Below, one piece after another: positions 6,856 to 13,343 of a stretch of 13,343 nt of DNA (the first letter of the stretch is position 1; every line of letters begins with the position of its first letter). The translations under genes and the position numbers were made by a program. Source of the DNA: Hydrogenophaga sp. (GTDB lineage Bacteria; Pseudomonadota; Gammaproteobacteria; Burkholderiales; Burkholderiaceae_C); NCBI GenBank assembly GCA_030684755.1, contig JAUXXN010000569.1, positions 1-13,343 of the forward strand, read 5' to 3'. Below the pieces are notes generated by a model. The model saw only the letters and a list, made by a program, of their open reading frames with translations, was not told where the DNA came from and did no database searches.

Positions 6856-7159
6856 GAAGCCCGGTTTTATCTGGCTGAACAGGCAGGAAATTCTTGACCG
6901 AGTGCGCCGATTCATTCGGGCGCGACCAAGGACTGCTGAAGGCTGAACTGAGTCACTCAGGGACGTTAGACCGCACTTTAGCGAGGATAGCGAGCAGTCA
7001 ATCAGTGAGCGACTACGGATGCAACCGCTTCACTGCCAAGATCGGGTACTCGCAGATGTTCGCGCGGTGTCAGGTCCAGCCACTGCAGAAGTGGCGATCG
7101 CTGCGACCAGCTCAAGTCATAGGAACGGCTGCCTCCACCGCACAAAAACTGGTGAATGC
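6856..7159. other. Gene-poor gap of 304 bases
   Basis: Between hpaI and the convergent AraC-family gene there is no recognisable gene. A plus-strand frame from a TTG at 6894 (111 codons) has no ribosome binding site, resembles no family I know and runs into the AraC gene. A 13-base palindrome CTGAGTCACTCAG lies at 6948-6960. Base composition is less GC-rich than in the hpa genes. No intrinsic terminator with a T-run is visible after either gene. Confidence 0.5.
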
Positions 7160-7990
7160 TCAAATCTTGGGTAACACCCTCTCGCGAGCTTGTCCAAGCG
7201 CCCGAGAAAGGGCGGAAACATCCCGGTAGCCAGATTGACGGGCTGCTTCTTTCAGGCCCCTGCCCGACAGCACAGCCCGTTGTGCAACAAGCAAGCGAAA
7301 GCGAGACAGGTACTTGCCAGGCGGCGTGCCCATGACATTCTTAAACTGAGTGGCAAACAAGGTCCTAGACATACCTGCATACCCAGACAGAGATTCCAGA
7401 CTCCAGCTTGCCTGCGGGTTCGTGTGAATGGCCACCAGCGCCTTGGCAATGCGTGGGTCGTTCAACCCACTGAACAAACCGAACTCGGTGTTCGGATGGG
7501 CTACAAGATGGCGAAGCAAGCCGATAAACAGCATGTTGCCTGCATGGGTCAGCATCGCCGGCTGCCCGCACCGGGGTGCCACCATTTCTGTCCAAAGAGT
7601 CTGCACGGCCAGTTGCAGCGCCACGTCGGCATCCGCCAAGGGTAGACGCAAGGGTTGCGCAAATTCGCACATGAGCATCGGGGCAGCGGGCCCCTCCAGG
7701 TGAACCCAAAGGGCGACATCGCCTTCAGCAATGCATGAGCTTGGCGCGATGACCACACCGTGTGGCGGCGAACCTGTGAAGGCAAGCAGGTTGATCCAGA
7801 GAGTATGTTCGCCCGTACCTGGACCTGAGTTGGTTGAGATGCGGGGCGCCAGGGCTGACAGCAGCGCTGAGAGTCGGTCGAGGCGAGGTAGGTTTGAATC
7901 GATCAAAGCGGTTAATCTGAACGAATGGCAAATTAAATTGAACTTTTCATTGCGAAATGTACAACACAATGCAGACTCATAAATAACCAA
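7160..7990 (-). CDS. AraC-family transcriptional regulator
   Basis: Up to 276 residues. The N-terminal half looks like a diverged cupin-type effector domain (segments around GDVALWVHLEG and MLMCEFAQPL), and the C-terminal 110 residues are an AraC-type DNA-binding domain: NDPRIAKALVAIHTNP, then WSLESLSGYAGMSRTLFATQFK, MGTPPGKYLSRFRL and LKEAARQSGYRDVSALSRAL. The usual FGxxPxxW ending after the second helix-turn-helix is missing; the protein stops at GQARERVLPKI, so it is slightly short. The start is unsure. ATG 7990 would leave only 8 bases to the divergent gene, while relatives usually begin near DRLSALLSALAPR, making TTG 7906 a possible start. The divergent peroxiredoxin-like gene is the likely target. 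Confidence 0.82.
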   Translation of the reverse strand: MVIYESALCCTFRNEKFNLICHSFRLTALIDSNLPRLDRLSALLSALAPRISTNSGPGTGEHTLWINLLAFTGSPPHGVVIAPSSCIAEGDVALWVHLEGPAAPMLMCEFAQPLRLPLADADVALQLAVQTLWTEMVAPRCGQPAMLTHAGNMLFIGLLRHLVAHPNTEFGLFSGLNDPRIAKALVAIHTNPQASWSLESLSGYAGMSRTLFATQFKNVMGTPPGKYLSRFRLLVAQRAVLSGRGLKEAARQSGYRDVSALSRALGQARERVLPKI

Positions 7991-7993
7991 AGG
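7938..7993 (+). promoter_or_regulatory. Candidate promoter and RBS for the peroxiredoxin-like gene
   Basis: This AT-rich patch stands out from its GC-rich surroundings. TTGAAC (7938-7943), a 16-base spacer and TACAAC (7960-7965) form a plausible sigma-70 promoter. AAAGG (7989-7993) lies 5 bases before the ATG at 7999. It overlaps the possible N-terminal coding part of the divergent AraC gene, which argues for a later AraC start. Confidence 0.4.
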
Positions 7994-7998
7994 CCTAC

Positions 7999-8547
7999 AT
8001 GCGCAGCCAATCTTTGATTCCCCACTTCCCCGTACCCGCCCTCAACGTGCTTTTGACCCAAGGGGGCCGGTTTGTGCTGGGGGCTGAGCCCGGCAGCACG
8101 TTTGACCTGCTGGTTTTTTACCGGGGCTTGCATTGCCCCATCTGTGCCAAGTACCTGTTGGAGCTGGAGCGCCTGGCCCCAGAATTCGCCAGTCGCGGCG
8201 TGCAGGTGGTGGCTATCAGCAGCGACGACGCCGACCGCGCTCAGCAAATGGCTACCAAGGTGAAGGCCAGCGCCGTGAAGTTTGGCTACGGCTTGAGCCT
8301 CAAGTCCGCCCGCGAGTGGGGCTTGTACATCAGCACGACGCGCGGCCAATCTTCCATCGGCATTGAAGAGCCCGCGCTGTTTTCCGAGCCCGGAGTGTTC
8401 ATCGTCCGCCCCGATGGCACGCTCTACTACGGTGCGGTGCAAACCATGCCGTTTGCCCGCCCGCAGTTTCATGACTTGCTGGGTGCGATTGATTTCGCCA
8501 TCGCCAAGGACTACCCCGCTCGCGGGGAATACACCGGTGCGGTGTGA
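7999..8547 (+). CDS. Peroxiredoxin-like (AhpC/TSA, thioredoxin-fold) protein
   Basis: A 182-residue cytosolic thioredoxin-fold protein with no signal peptide. LLVFYRGLHCPICAKYLLELERL contains Cys46 and Cys49 in a CPIC motif at the start of the first helix, followed by VQVVAISSDDADRAQQMATK and FIVRPDGTLYYGAVQTMPFARP, typical of AhpC/TSA-like peroxiredoxin-like proteins. The CxxC arrangement suggests thiol redox or peroxide-reducing activity, but the substrate cannot be read from sequence. The start at 7999 has AAAGG at 5 bases. It is divergent from the AraC-family gene, and its stop is 17 bases from the converging LysR gene with no terminator between. Confidence 0.85.
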   Translation: MRSQSLIPHFPVPALNVLLTQGGRFVLGAEPGSTFDLLVFYRGLHCPICAKYLLELERLAPEFASRGVQVVAISSDDADRAQQMATKVKASAVKFGYGLSLKSAREWGLYISTTRGQSSIGIEEPALFSEPGVFIVRPDGTLYYGAVQTMPFARPQFHDLLGAIDFAIAKDYPARGEYTGAV

Positions 8548-8564
8548 TGAATGGGCTGAACGGA

Positions 8565-9461
8565 TCAGGAAGCCAATGACTTGAGCGCTTGTGCCAGATA
8601 GTCCATCACCAGGCGCAGGCGCGGTTGCGTTTTCAGTTCTCGGTGTGTGACCAGCCAGACGGGGAACTTGGGCAGCGTAGCCTCTTGCAATACAGGAACG
8701 ATCTGGCTGTCTCGCTCGGCCAGAATGGATAGGCCACTGCCAATGCCGATTCCGGCGCGCAGCATGTGCCACGAATTGGCGTGGTCGGTGGTGGTGCACA
8801 CGATGCGTTCGGCCAGCTGGGCGAAGCCCGCCTTGGCAAACCCTTCGCGCAGGCTGAGTTGCGGCGCGACATCAATGAAGTCGTGCTGCATCAAGTTGTC
8901 ATGCTCCATTTTCGGCATGCCACGCCGGGATATGTAACGCTGACTCGCAAACAGGCCGATGGAGAGGTAACCCACGCGTTTGGCAATCAGGTCTTGCTGT
9001 TTGGGCGGCAGCAGCCGGATGGCAATGTCCGCCTCGCGCTGCGACAGATTGCTGACCGAGTCAGTTGCCGTGATTTCAAAGTGAATGCCGCTGTGCTGGC
9101 TGCGGAACACGTCCAGCAACTCGGGCAGCACGAAATGCGCCAGGCTCACGCTCACACTGATGCGCACCAGGCCTTGAACCTGTTCGTCTTTGGCTGCAGC
9201 CCCCAAACTCAGTTGATGCATGGCCGCGTGCATGGCCCGCGCGGGTTCCAGGAACTGCATAGCAGGCAAGGTGGGCTGCATGCCTTGGCGACTGCGCACA
9301 AACAGCTCCACCCCCAGCGACTGTTCCAGTGATGCAATCTGGCGGCTCACCGTTGCAGGGTTGGTTTGCAAGTGCTGCGCAGCGGCGAGTACAGAGCCGT
9401 GTTGGGCAACGGCCACAAAACTTTTAATCCAGTCCCATGAAGTGGTGTGCAAGGGATGCAT
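8565..9461 (-). CDS. LysR-family transcriptional regulator
   Basis: A 298-residue LysR-type regulator. The N-terminal winged helix-turn-helix is WIKSFVAVAQHGSVLAAAQH followed by LQTNPATVSRQIASLEQSLG and VELFVRSRQGMQPT. The remainder is a periplasmic-binding-like effector domain (VRISVSVSLAHFVLPELLDV, READIAIRL, HMLRAGIGIGSGLSILAE). The ATG at 9461 gives the standard LysR N-terminus; an upstream open frame of 135 more codons overlaps the membrane protein gene and is not needed. It sits 17 bases downstream of that gene on the same strand, so it is probably its operon partner. A plausible target is the divergent promoter region near 10336-10369. Confidence 0.9.
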   Translation of the reverse strand: MHPLHTTSWDWIKSFVAVAQHGSVLAAAQHLQTNPATVSRQIASLEQSLGVELFVRSRQGMQPTLPAMQFLEPARAMHAAMHQLSLGAAAKDEQVQGLVRISVSVSLAHFVLPELLDVFRSQHSGIHFEITATDSVSNLSQREADIAIRLLPPKQQDLIAKRVGYLSIGLFASQRYISRRGMPKMEHDNLMQHDFIDVAPQLSLREGFAKAGFAQLAERIVCTTTDHANSWHMLRAGIGIGSGLSILAERDSQIVPVLQEATLPKFPVWLVTHRELKTQPRLRLVMDYLAQALKSLAS

Positions 9462-9478
9462 GGCTGTTACGTTTGTGG

Positions 9479-10312
9479 TTACAAAATGCCCGTATTGTTC
9501 AGCGCAAGCTGCATCAACCAGACAGTGACACTGATCCAAACCGTTGCTGTACACACAATGGCTGCATGCCGCACGTGTCGCGGGTGCCTGGTCAGCAACC
9601 ATGCCACAAGGGGCAGGGCTTGCATGGCGTGGTTGCCCATGAAGTGCGATATGCGCAAATCGCCCACATCCAGGCGCCACAGTGTCAGGGGTACGGTGAT
9701 GCCACTCAACGGTACCACCTGCACAAAGGGCCCACGGTGCTGGCCCAGTGCAGACCCTGTCCAGCCTGCCAACAAAAACATCAACACAAAGCCCAGGGCG
9801 ATCGCCAGCAGCATGGGGTCTCGCTGAGACGGTCTTTGTTGCAGCCAGCGCCAACCCGCTACACACCCGATCCAGGCGCTGGTGCCCACCAGTACGTAGG
9901 CACCAGCGGCCATCAAGCTTGAGGCAAGGCTCTCCAAATCACTCGTCTGGTTGAAATGTGAAGGCATGCCACGTGCACCCTGCAAGGTGATGTAGCTGGT
10001 TTCGAATATGACGGTGACAACCAGGGCACCCACCAACTGCGTTTGCCCGCTCATTGGCGCGCCTTGCCGATTCAGGTGTTGCAGCGCCCACCAGACCGTC
10101 AGCAGTTGCACAGCCATGGACAACTGAAACTTCAAGGGTTTTGCCCAGACATTGGCCTGAACGATCTGTTGACTGACCAGCCGATCGTCCAGCAGGGTAC
10201 CTAAGAATGTGAGGAGAGCCATGCCCAGCAAGAGGGCAGCCAACTTGAGCAACAGATCGCTGGAACGTGTTTCGGTGATGTGCATGTTGGTGGCGTTTGG
10301 TATTACAGGCAT
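9479..10312 (-). CDS. Conserved polytopic membrane protein, function unknown
   Basis: A 277-residue inner-membrane protein with about seven hydrophobic segments. It carries motifs I associate with an uncharacterised bacterial family: WAKPLKFQLS (56-65) after the first helix, QGARGMPSHFNQTS (111-124), and LRISHFMGNHAMQALPLVAW (219-238) with paired histidines His223 and His228. No enzymatic or transport role is known to me. ATG 10312 is chosen because longer readings run into the divergent promoter region; ATG 10285 is an alternative, and neither has a clear Shine-Dalgarno. It lies upstream of the LysR gene on the same strand and is divergent from the membrane protein/epimerase pair. Confidence 0.75.
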   Translation of the reverse strand: MPVIPNATNMHITETRSSDLLLKLAALLLGMALLTFLGTLLDDRLVSQQIVQANVWAKPLKFQLSMAVQLLTVWWALQHLNRQGAPMSGQTQLVGALVVTVIFETSYITLQGARGMPSHFNQTSDLESLASSLMAAGAYVLVGTSAWIGCVAGWRWLQQRPSQRDPMLLAIALGFVLMFLLAGWTGSALGQHRGPFVQVVPLSGITVPLTLWRLDVGDLRISHFMGNHAMQALPLVAWLLTRHPRHVRHAAIVCTATVWISVTVWLMQLALNNTGIL

Positions 10313-10335
10313 TTTGGAGGTCCAGGATGTTAGAG

Positions 10336-10369
10336 CGCATAAATGCGTTTTTAACGCTGCATAAATGCA
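10336..10369. promoter_or_regulatory. Twin palindromic operator candidate in divergent promoter region
   Basis: Two copies of GCATAAATGC lie at 10337-10346 and 10359-10368, 22 bases apart, about two helical turns. Extended by one base each side they read CGCATAAATGCG and TGCATAAATGCA, so the outermost pair differs but stays complementary in both. They sit in the 94-base AT-rich gap between two divergent operons, a typical place for a dimer or tetramer regulator. The nearby LysR-family protein is the first candidate. Confidence 0.5.
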
Positions 10370-10406
10370 ATGGTAATTTGCGAATAGTAAGTAACTATAT
10401 GAGGTA

Positions 10407-11186
10407 GTGGAATTGCAGAATTTGTCCATCTTTCAACCAATCACCTGGAGCCTGACCTTGCAGCCGTCCACCCACTATCGAAGCGCTGGCTTCCTCGCCA
10501 TCTTTCATGCGCTCCTGTTTTTTGTCCCTTTGGGCGTGTTGGGTGCGGCCATTGGTTGGCCCGCCAACCTGGACTTGCCCGCTGCCCACAACCTGCCCTT
10601 GGTGCTCAGCCAGTCTGGCCCAGTGAAGCTGGGGTATAGCGTGTACTTGCTGTACTCCCTGTTGTTCTTCCCGGTGGTACTGCTGATCAGTTGGGCCTTG
10701 TCAGGAAAAGGCGAACTTCCCTTGCTGTTGAAGCTGGCAGTGGGTTTCGCCCTGCTCTCAACCCTCGCGCGTTGCCTGGGTATCGTGCGCTGGCTCACGG
10801 TCATGCCCGTGTTGGCCACGCAATACCAGTCGGCTGACGCGGCAGGGCAAGCCGTGATTGCCACGGTGTACACAGCATTCAATGCCTACGCAGGCGGTGT
10901 GGGAGAAATTCTGGGTGTGTTTTTGTTGTCGGCCACCAGCATTGCGCTGCTGGCAGCGGCCATGTGGTCAACAGCCGGAGTGCCCCGTTGGCTCGCCTGG
11001 ATGGCGTGGGCAACATCAGCAGGGTTGTTGTTTCTTTCACTTGAACTGTTTGGTTTGAACCTGTCAGCCTTCATCGCCCCGTTCAGCATTCTCTACATGG
11101 TGTGGATGGTCGCGCTGGGTGTGCACCTCATTCGCCGTGCCCGCAACGCTCGAGTACTTGACACCAACCCAGAGACATCGTCATGA
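10407..11186 (+). CDS. DUF4386-like membrane protein
   Basis: Up to 259 residues with six hydrophobic segments, near residues 28-50, 75-98, 106-130, 158-186, 194-216 and 222-243, so an inner-membrane protein. The pattern of SAGFLAIFHALLFFVPLGVL, then VYTAFNAYAGGVGEILGVFL and FSILYMVWMVALGVHLIRR, resembles DUF4386-type proteins, which have no established biochemical role. The start is uncertain: GTG 10407 lies 2 bases from GAGG (10401-10404), while TTG 10413 has that same site at a better distance of 8 bases. The stop overlaps the epimerase start (ATGA at 11183), so the two are translationally coupled. Confidence 0.75.
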   Translation: MELQNLSIFQPITWSLTLQPSTHYRSAGFLAIFHALLFFVPLGVLGAAIGWPANLDLPAAHNLPLVLSQSGPVKLGYSVYLLYSLLFFPVVLLISWALSGKGELPLLLKLAVGFALLSTLARCLGIVRWLTVMPVLATQYQSADAAGQAVIATVYTAFNAYAGGVGEILGVFLLSATSIALLAAAMWSTAGVPRWLAWMAWATSAGLLFLSLELFGLNLSAFIAPFSILYMVWMVALGVHLIRRARNARVLDTNPETSS

Positions 11187-12193
11187 CCACATCATCTTCA
11201 ACCGGGTTCCATCTGATTTTCGGCACAGGGCCGGTCGGCTGCTGGACGGCACACCACTTGCGCGCCAACGGAGTTGCCGTCAAGGCGGTCAACCGAAGCG
11301 GACAGCGCCCGGCACTGATGCCTGCCGATGTCGCCATCATCCAGGCAGACCTGGCAGACGCACAGCAGGCCATTCAGGTTGCACACGGTGCCCGTGTGGT
11401 GTACCAAGCCTTGGGACCAGCGTATACCCACTGGGCCGAGCTGTTCCCCCGCTTGCAGGCCAACACCCTGGAGGCTGCGGCGCGGGCCAGTGCACGGTAT
11501 GTGGCCCTTGAAAACCTGTACATGCTGGACCCCAGCCAACCCATGACCGAGCACAGCGAAGAAGCACCGCGTTCGGTCAAGGGCCGTGTTCGCCAGCAGA
11601 TGCACCACGACCTGATGGCGTGCCACCAACAGGGTGATGTGCCGGTCAGCGTGCTGCGTTCCAGCGACTTTTACGGACCTGGCGTGAAAGTGTCGGCCAT
11701 GGGTGAGCGGGTGTTTGACAACCTGTTGAAAGGCAAGTCAGCGGAGGTGATGGTGCGTGCTGATTGCCTGCACAGCTTTGCATACATCGGCGATGTGGGT
11801 AAAGCAATGGCCACCTTGGGACTGGCCGATGACGGGCTGTCAACCTGGGGCAAAGTGTGGCTGGCCCCGCATGCGGCCCCACTGACTCAGCAGGCGTTCG
11901 TGGCCCAGGCTTGTGCGCTGCTGGGCATACAGCTCAAGCTGTCATTGGTCAAGCCTTGGTTGCTTCAGCTGGTGGGCTTGTTCAATGCCGACGCCAAGGC
12001 CATTGTCGAAATGCTGTACCAATTTGAACAACCGTTTGTGGTCGATTCAAGTGTCAGCGATCGGGCGCTCGGCTTGCACCCCACAGATACTGCGCATGGG
12101 CTGAAAGCGACATTGGACTGGTACCGGCAACCTCTCGACTGTTTGCACCCGCAGACACCCGCCATGTTGTCAGACCCCTTACTCAAGATCTGA
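11183..12193 (+). CDS. NAD-dependent epimerase/dehydratase-family protein (atypical SDR)
   Basis: A 336-residue extended short-chain dehydrogenase/reductase-like protein. HLIFGTGPVGCWTAHHL (10-26) is the Rossmann GxGxxG motif, followed by VKAVNRSGQRP, which suits NADP or NAD recognition. YVALENLYMLDP, KGRVRQQMHH, VLRSSDFYGPGVKVSAMGER and LYQFEQPFVVD are shared with a subgroup annotated as NAD-dependent epimerase. The classical YxxxK catalytic pair is absent where expected (PRSVKGRVR), so it may bind nucleotide without standard SDR chemistry. Coupling to a membrane protein suggests a membrane-associated task, but the substrate is unknown. The stop is followed by about 1.1 kb without an intact gene. 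Confidence 0.85.
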   Translation: MTTSSSTGFHLIFGTGPVGCWTAHHLRANGVAVKAVNRSGQRPALMPADVAIIQADLADAQQAIQVAHGARVVYQALGPAYTHWAELFPRLQANTLEAAARASARYVALENLYMLDPSQPMTEHSEEAPRSVKGRVRQQMHHDLMACHQQGDVPVSVLRSSDFYGPGVKVSAMGERVFDNLLKGKSAEVMVRADCLHSFAYIGDVGKAMATLGLADDGLSTWGKVWLAPHAAPLTQQAFVAQACALLGIQLKLSLVKPWLLQLVGLFNADAKAIVEMLYQFEQPFVVDSSVSDRALGLHPTDTAHGLKATLDWYRQPLDCLHPQTPAMLSDPLLKI

Positions 12194-12240
12194 ACCCTGG
12201 AACTTGTTTGTTCATTGGTCATTTAGGCATCGGTGTGGTC

Positions 12241-12267
12241 ACTGCTGGCACTGCTGGCACTGCTGGC
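12241..12267. repeat. Three perfect copies of a 9-base tandem repeat
   Basis: ACTGCTGGC occurs three times head to tail with two further matching bases after the third copy. It lies outside any gene, 48 bases after the epimerase stop, and could be a slippage tract. No function is suggested by position. Confidence 0.8.
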
Positions 12268-12760
12268 ACCCGGTCCTAAGTGCACTGCGAACACAAATGG
12301 TGTCACGCCTGTGAAGTCAGCGGTGGTGTGAGTTCAGCCCTTCGAGCAGCTGACACGCGAATACGGGTTGGTGGGCCACCGGTAGCTCGCCTCACTGAAC
12401 GACTGCAGCCCCTCGAAGCCGGTCACCGATGCTGTAATACTGCCGGGTATACCGATGACAGCTTCGTGCCATGCACCGTGAACTGAACTGCCGACCTCGA
12501 ACGGCGGCACCCGCTGCAAAGCCGAAGTTGAAAACTTGAAGGTCGCCTCAAGGCTGGGAGCGGTCGTTCACGTGTGAGGCTCGCCGGACTCCTGAGCGCG
12601 GAAAGCAGCAACTCGCAGTCAAGAGTTGACCCAAAGATGTCGTTCAGAACCCATGGATGCATCGCTATGCGTCGCATGCACACCGGCAACTGCCGACTGA
12701 ACTTTGCTAGTGGCAGCGCCTTTTTTCGGAAAGCTCGGCAGAAACGTAGAAGGTGTTTTC

Positions 12761-12850
12761 ATGTCAGTGGTTTTCGACTTTGGCCGTGTAATGCTTCTGG
12801 CCCAAGCCTTCGCAGCCCGCATGAATCCAAGAGGTCATTGTTCCGACTTC
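12761..12850 (+). pseudogene. Possible N-terminal scrap of a HAD-like hydrolase gene
   Basis: The ATG at 12761 has AGAAGG seven bases upstream and begins MSVVFDFGRVM, close to the MxVVFDFGGVLF start of HAD-superfamily hydrolases with the DxxxV motif. The following residues (LLAQAFAARMNPRGHC) no longer resemble the family in this or the other two plus frames. If real, the gene is broken after about 12 codons. The 3' boundary given is nominal. The match is short and could be chance. Confidence 0.22.
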
Positions 12851-12993
12851 AATTGTCAAGAACAGGCGGCGAACGCAGCCCTGGCGACTACAACCACAGC
12901 CAACTCTGGTGGTATCGGTGTGTGGCTGGTTTGTCCGTGCACCCTTCGGACTCGCTCGTGCACTATCCCCGGTCCATCGCCAGATTTGCCATC

Positions 12994-13278
12994 TCAACGA
13001 ACGCGTCGAATGGTGATGCGCGCCCCCGGATTGCGCCAGTCGCGGTTCGAAGGTTTGAAGTCACCGATGCCGTGCATGCCAGCGCTGATGTGGACAAAGC
13101 CTTCGCCACCCGATGGGGCGGCACCGCCGCCGCTGCCGTTGCATTCGGCAAAGAAGGGACCGGGTATCGAGGCGTACAGCTCGTCGTTGATTTCAGTACC
13201 TGAGTCGTAGGCTGGCACGGTGAAGGCCAGAGTTTCGTCCGGCCTAGGAGTCTGCGCGGCAGAAGCGCAATGAAGCCT
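12994..13278 (-). pseudogene. C-terminal remnant of a spondin-domain secreted protein
   Basis: On the minus strand the frame reads PRPDETLAFTVPAYDSGTEI, then NDELYASIPGPFFAECNG, GGEGFVHISAGMHGIGDF and DWRNPGARITIRRVR before a stop at 12994-12996. This is the C-terminal half of bacterial spondin-domain proteins, which are normally secreted proteins of 200-250 residues. In-frame reading upstream ends at a TAG (13279-13281), and no signal peptide or N-terminal half is visible in the remaining 62 bases in any frame. The gene is therefore truncated or frameshifted. An intact upstream part beyond the window joined by a frameshift cannot be excluded. Confidence 0.6.
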
Positions 13279-13343
13279 CTAAGGCTTGGTAAATTGTGGG
13301 CATGGCCGCAAGTTAACTCCCCTACGAACCCCAGCAGCAGCGA

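Larger units (their letters stand above)
12194..12993. other. 800 bases without an intact gene
   Basis: No frame here gives a convincing complete protein. Codon positions show no strong bias, and the short open frames lack ribosome binding sites, apart from a possible HAD-type start at 12761. A minus-strand frame around 12337-12519 (GAWHEAVIGIPGSITASVTG and following) looks somewhat protein-like but matches nothing I can name. A tandem repeat lies at 12241-12267. The stretch appears to be decayed DNA between the epimerase gene and the spondin remnant. Confidence 0.5.

Noticed and set aside
6894..7229. 111-codon plus-strand frame from a TTG
   Set aside because: No ribosome binding site, no recognisable domain, and it overlaps the 3' end of the AraC-family gene.
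7924..7958. Two loosely similar sequences (AATGGCAAAT and ATTGCGAAAT) as AraC binding sites
   Set aside because: They match at only 7 of 10 positions at an unremarkable spacing, too weak to call.
8548..8564. Terminator between the converging peroxiredoxin-like and LysR genes
   Set aside because: The 17-base gap has no inverted repeat or T-run.
12337..12519. Minus-strand peptide-like segment (GAWHEAVIGIPGSITASVTG and following)
   Set aside because: It looks protein-like, but no family can be named, there is no start signal and it stops after about 60 codons; left as part of the gene-free stretch.

Overview
The window reads as high-GC chromosomal DNA of a betaproteobacterium, most likely Burkholderiales/Comamonadaceae. 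This is inferred from protein character, G/C-rich third codon positions and the type of intergenic repeat, not from any database search. The left half (1-6855) is a plus-strand meta-cleavage cluster for homoprotocatechuate (3,4-dihydroxyphenylacetate): hpaE (5' end outside the window), hpaD, hpaF, hpaH, a class II aldolase/adducin-family gene, a ketopantoate-reductase-like gene and hpaI. Together HpaD, HpaE, HpaF, HpaH and HpaI open the ring, oxidise the semialdehyde, isomerise, hydrate and cleave to pyruvate plus succinic semialdehyde. The decarboxylase (HpaG), the hydroxylase (HpaBC), a transporter and a cluster regulator are not in view. The aldolase-like and reductase-like genes are not part of the classical E. 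coli hpa set.

The most unusual part is the 528-base gap between hpaE and hpaD. It holds two inverted copies of a roughly 105-nt element. The core flanks are identical (23 and 18 bases), while the inner hairpin and the long outer stem differ completely in sequence yet stay base-paired. This looks like a structured RNA (or a hairpin mobile element) shown by covariation, and I do not recognise it. A diverged repeat of 60-80 bases fills the space between the copies. A different GC-rich hairpin repeat sits between the reductase gene and hpaI.

The middle (7160-9461) holds an AraC-family regulator divergent from a peroxiredoxin-like gene, which converges on a LysR-family regulator. The LysR gene follows a seven-helix membrane protein gene on the minus strand. 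That pair is divergent from a plus-strand pair, a DUF4386-like membrane protein overlapping an NAD-dependent epimerase. The 94-base gap between the divergent units carries twin palindromes spaced exactly 22 bases.

The right end (12194-13343) has no intact gene. It holds a short tandem repeat, a possible N-terminal scrap of a HAD-type hydrolase, and a clear C-terminal remnant of a secreted spondin-domain protein on the minus strand.
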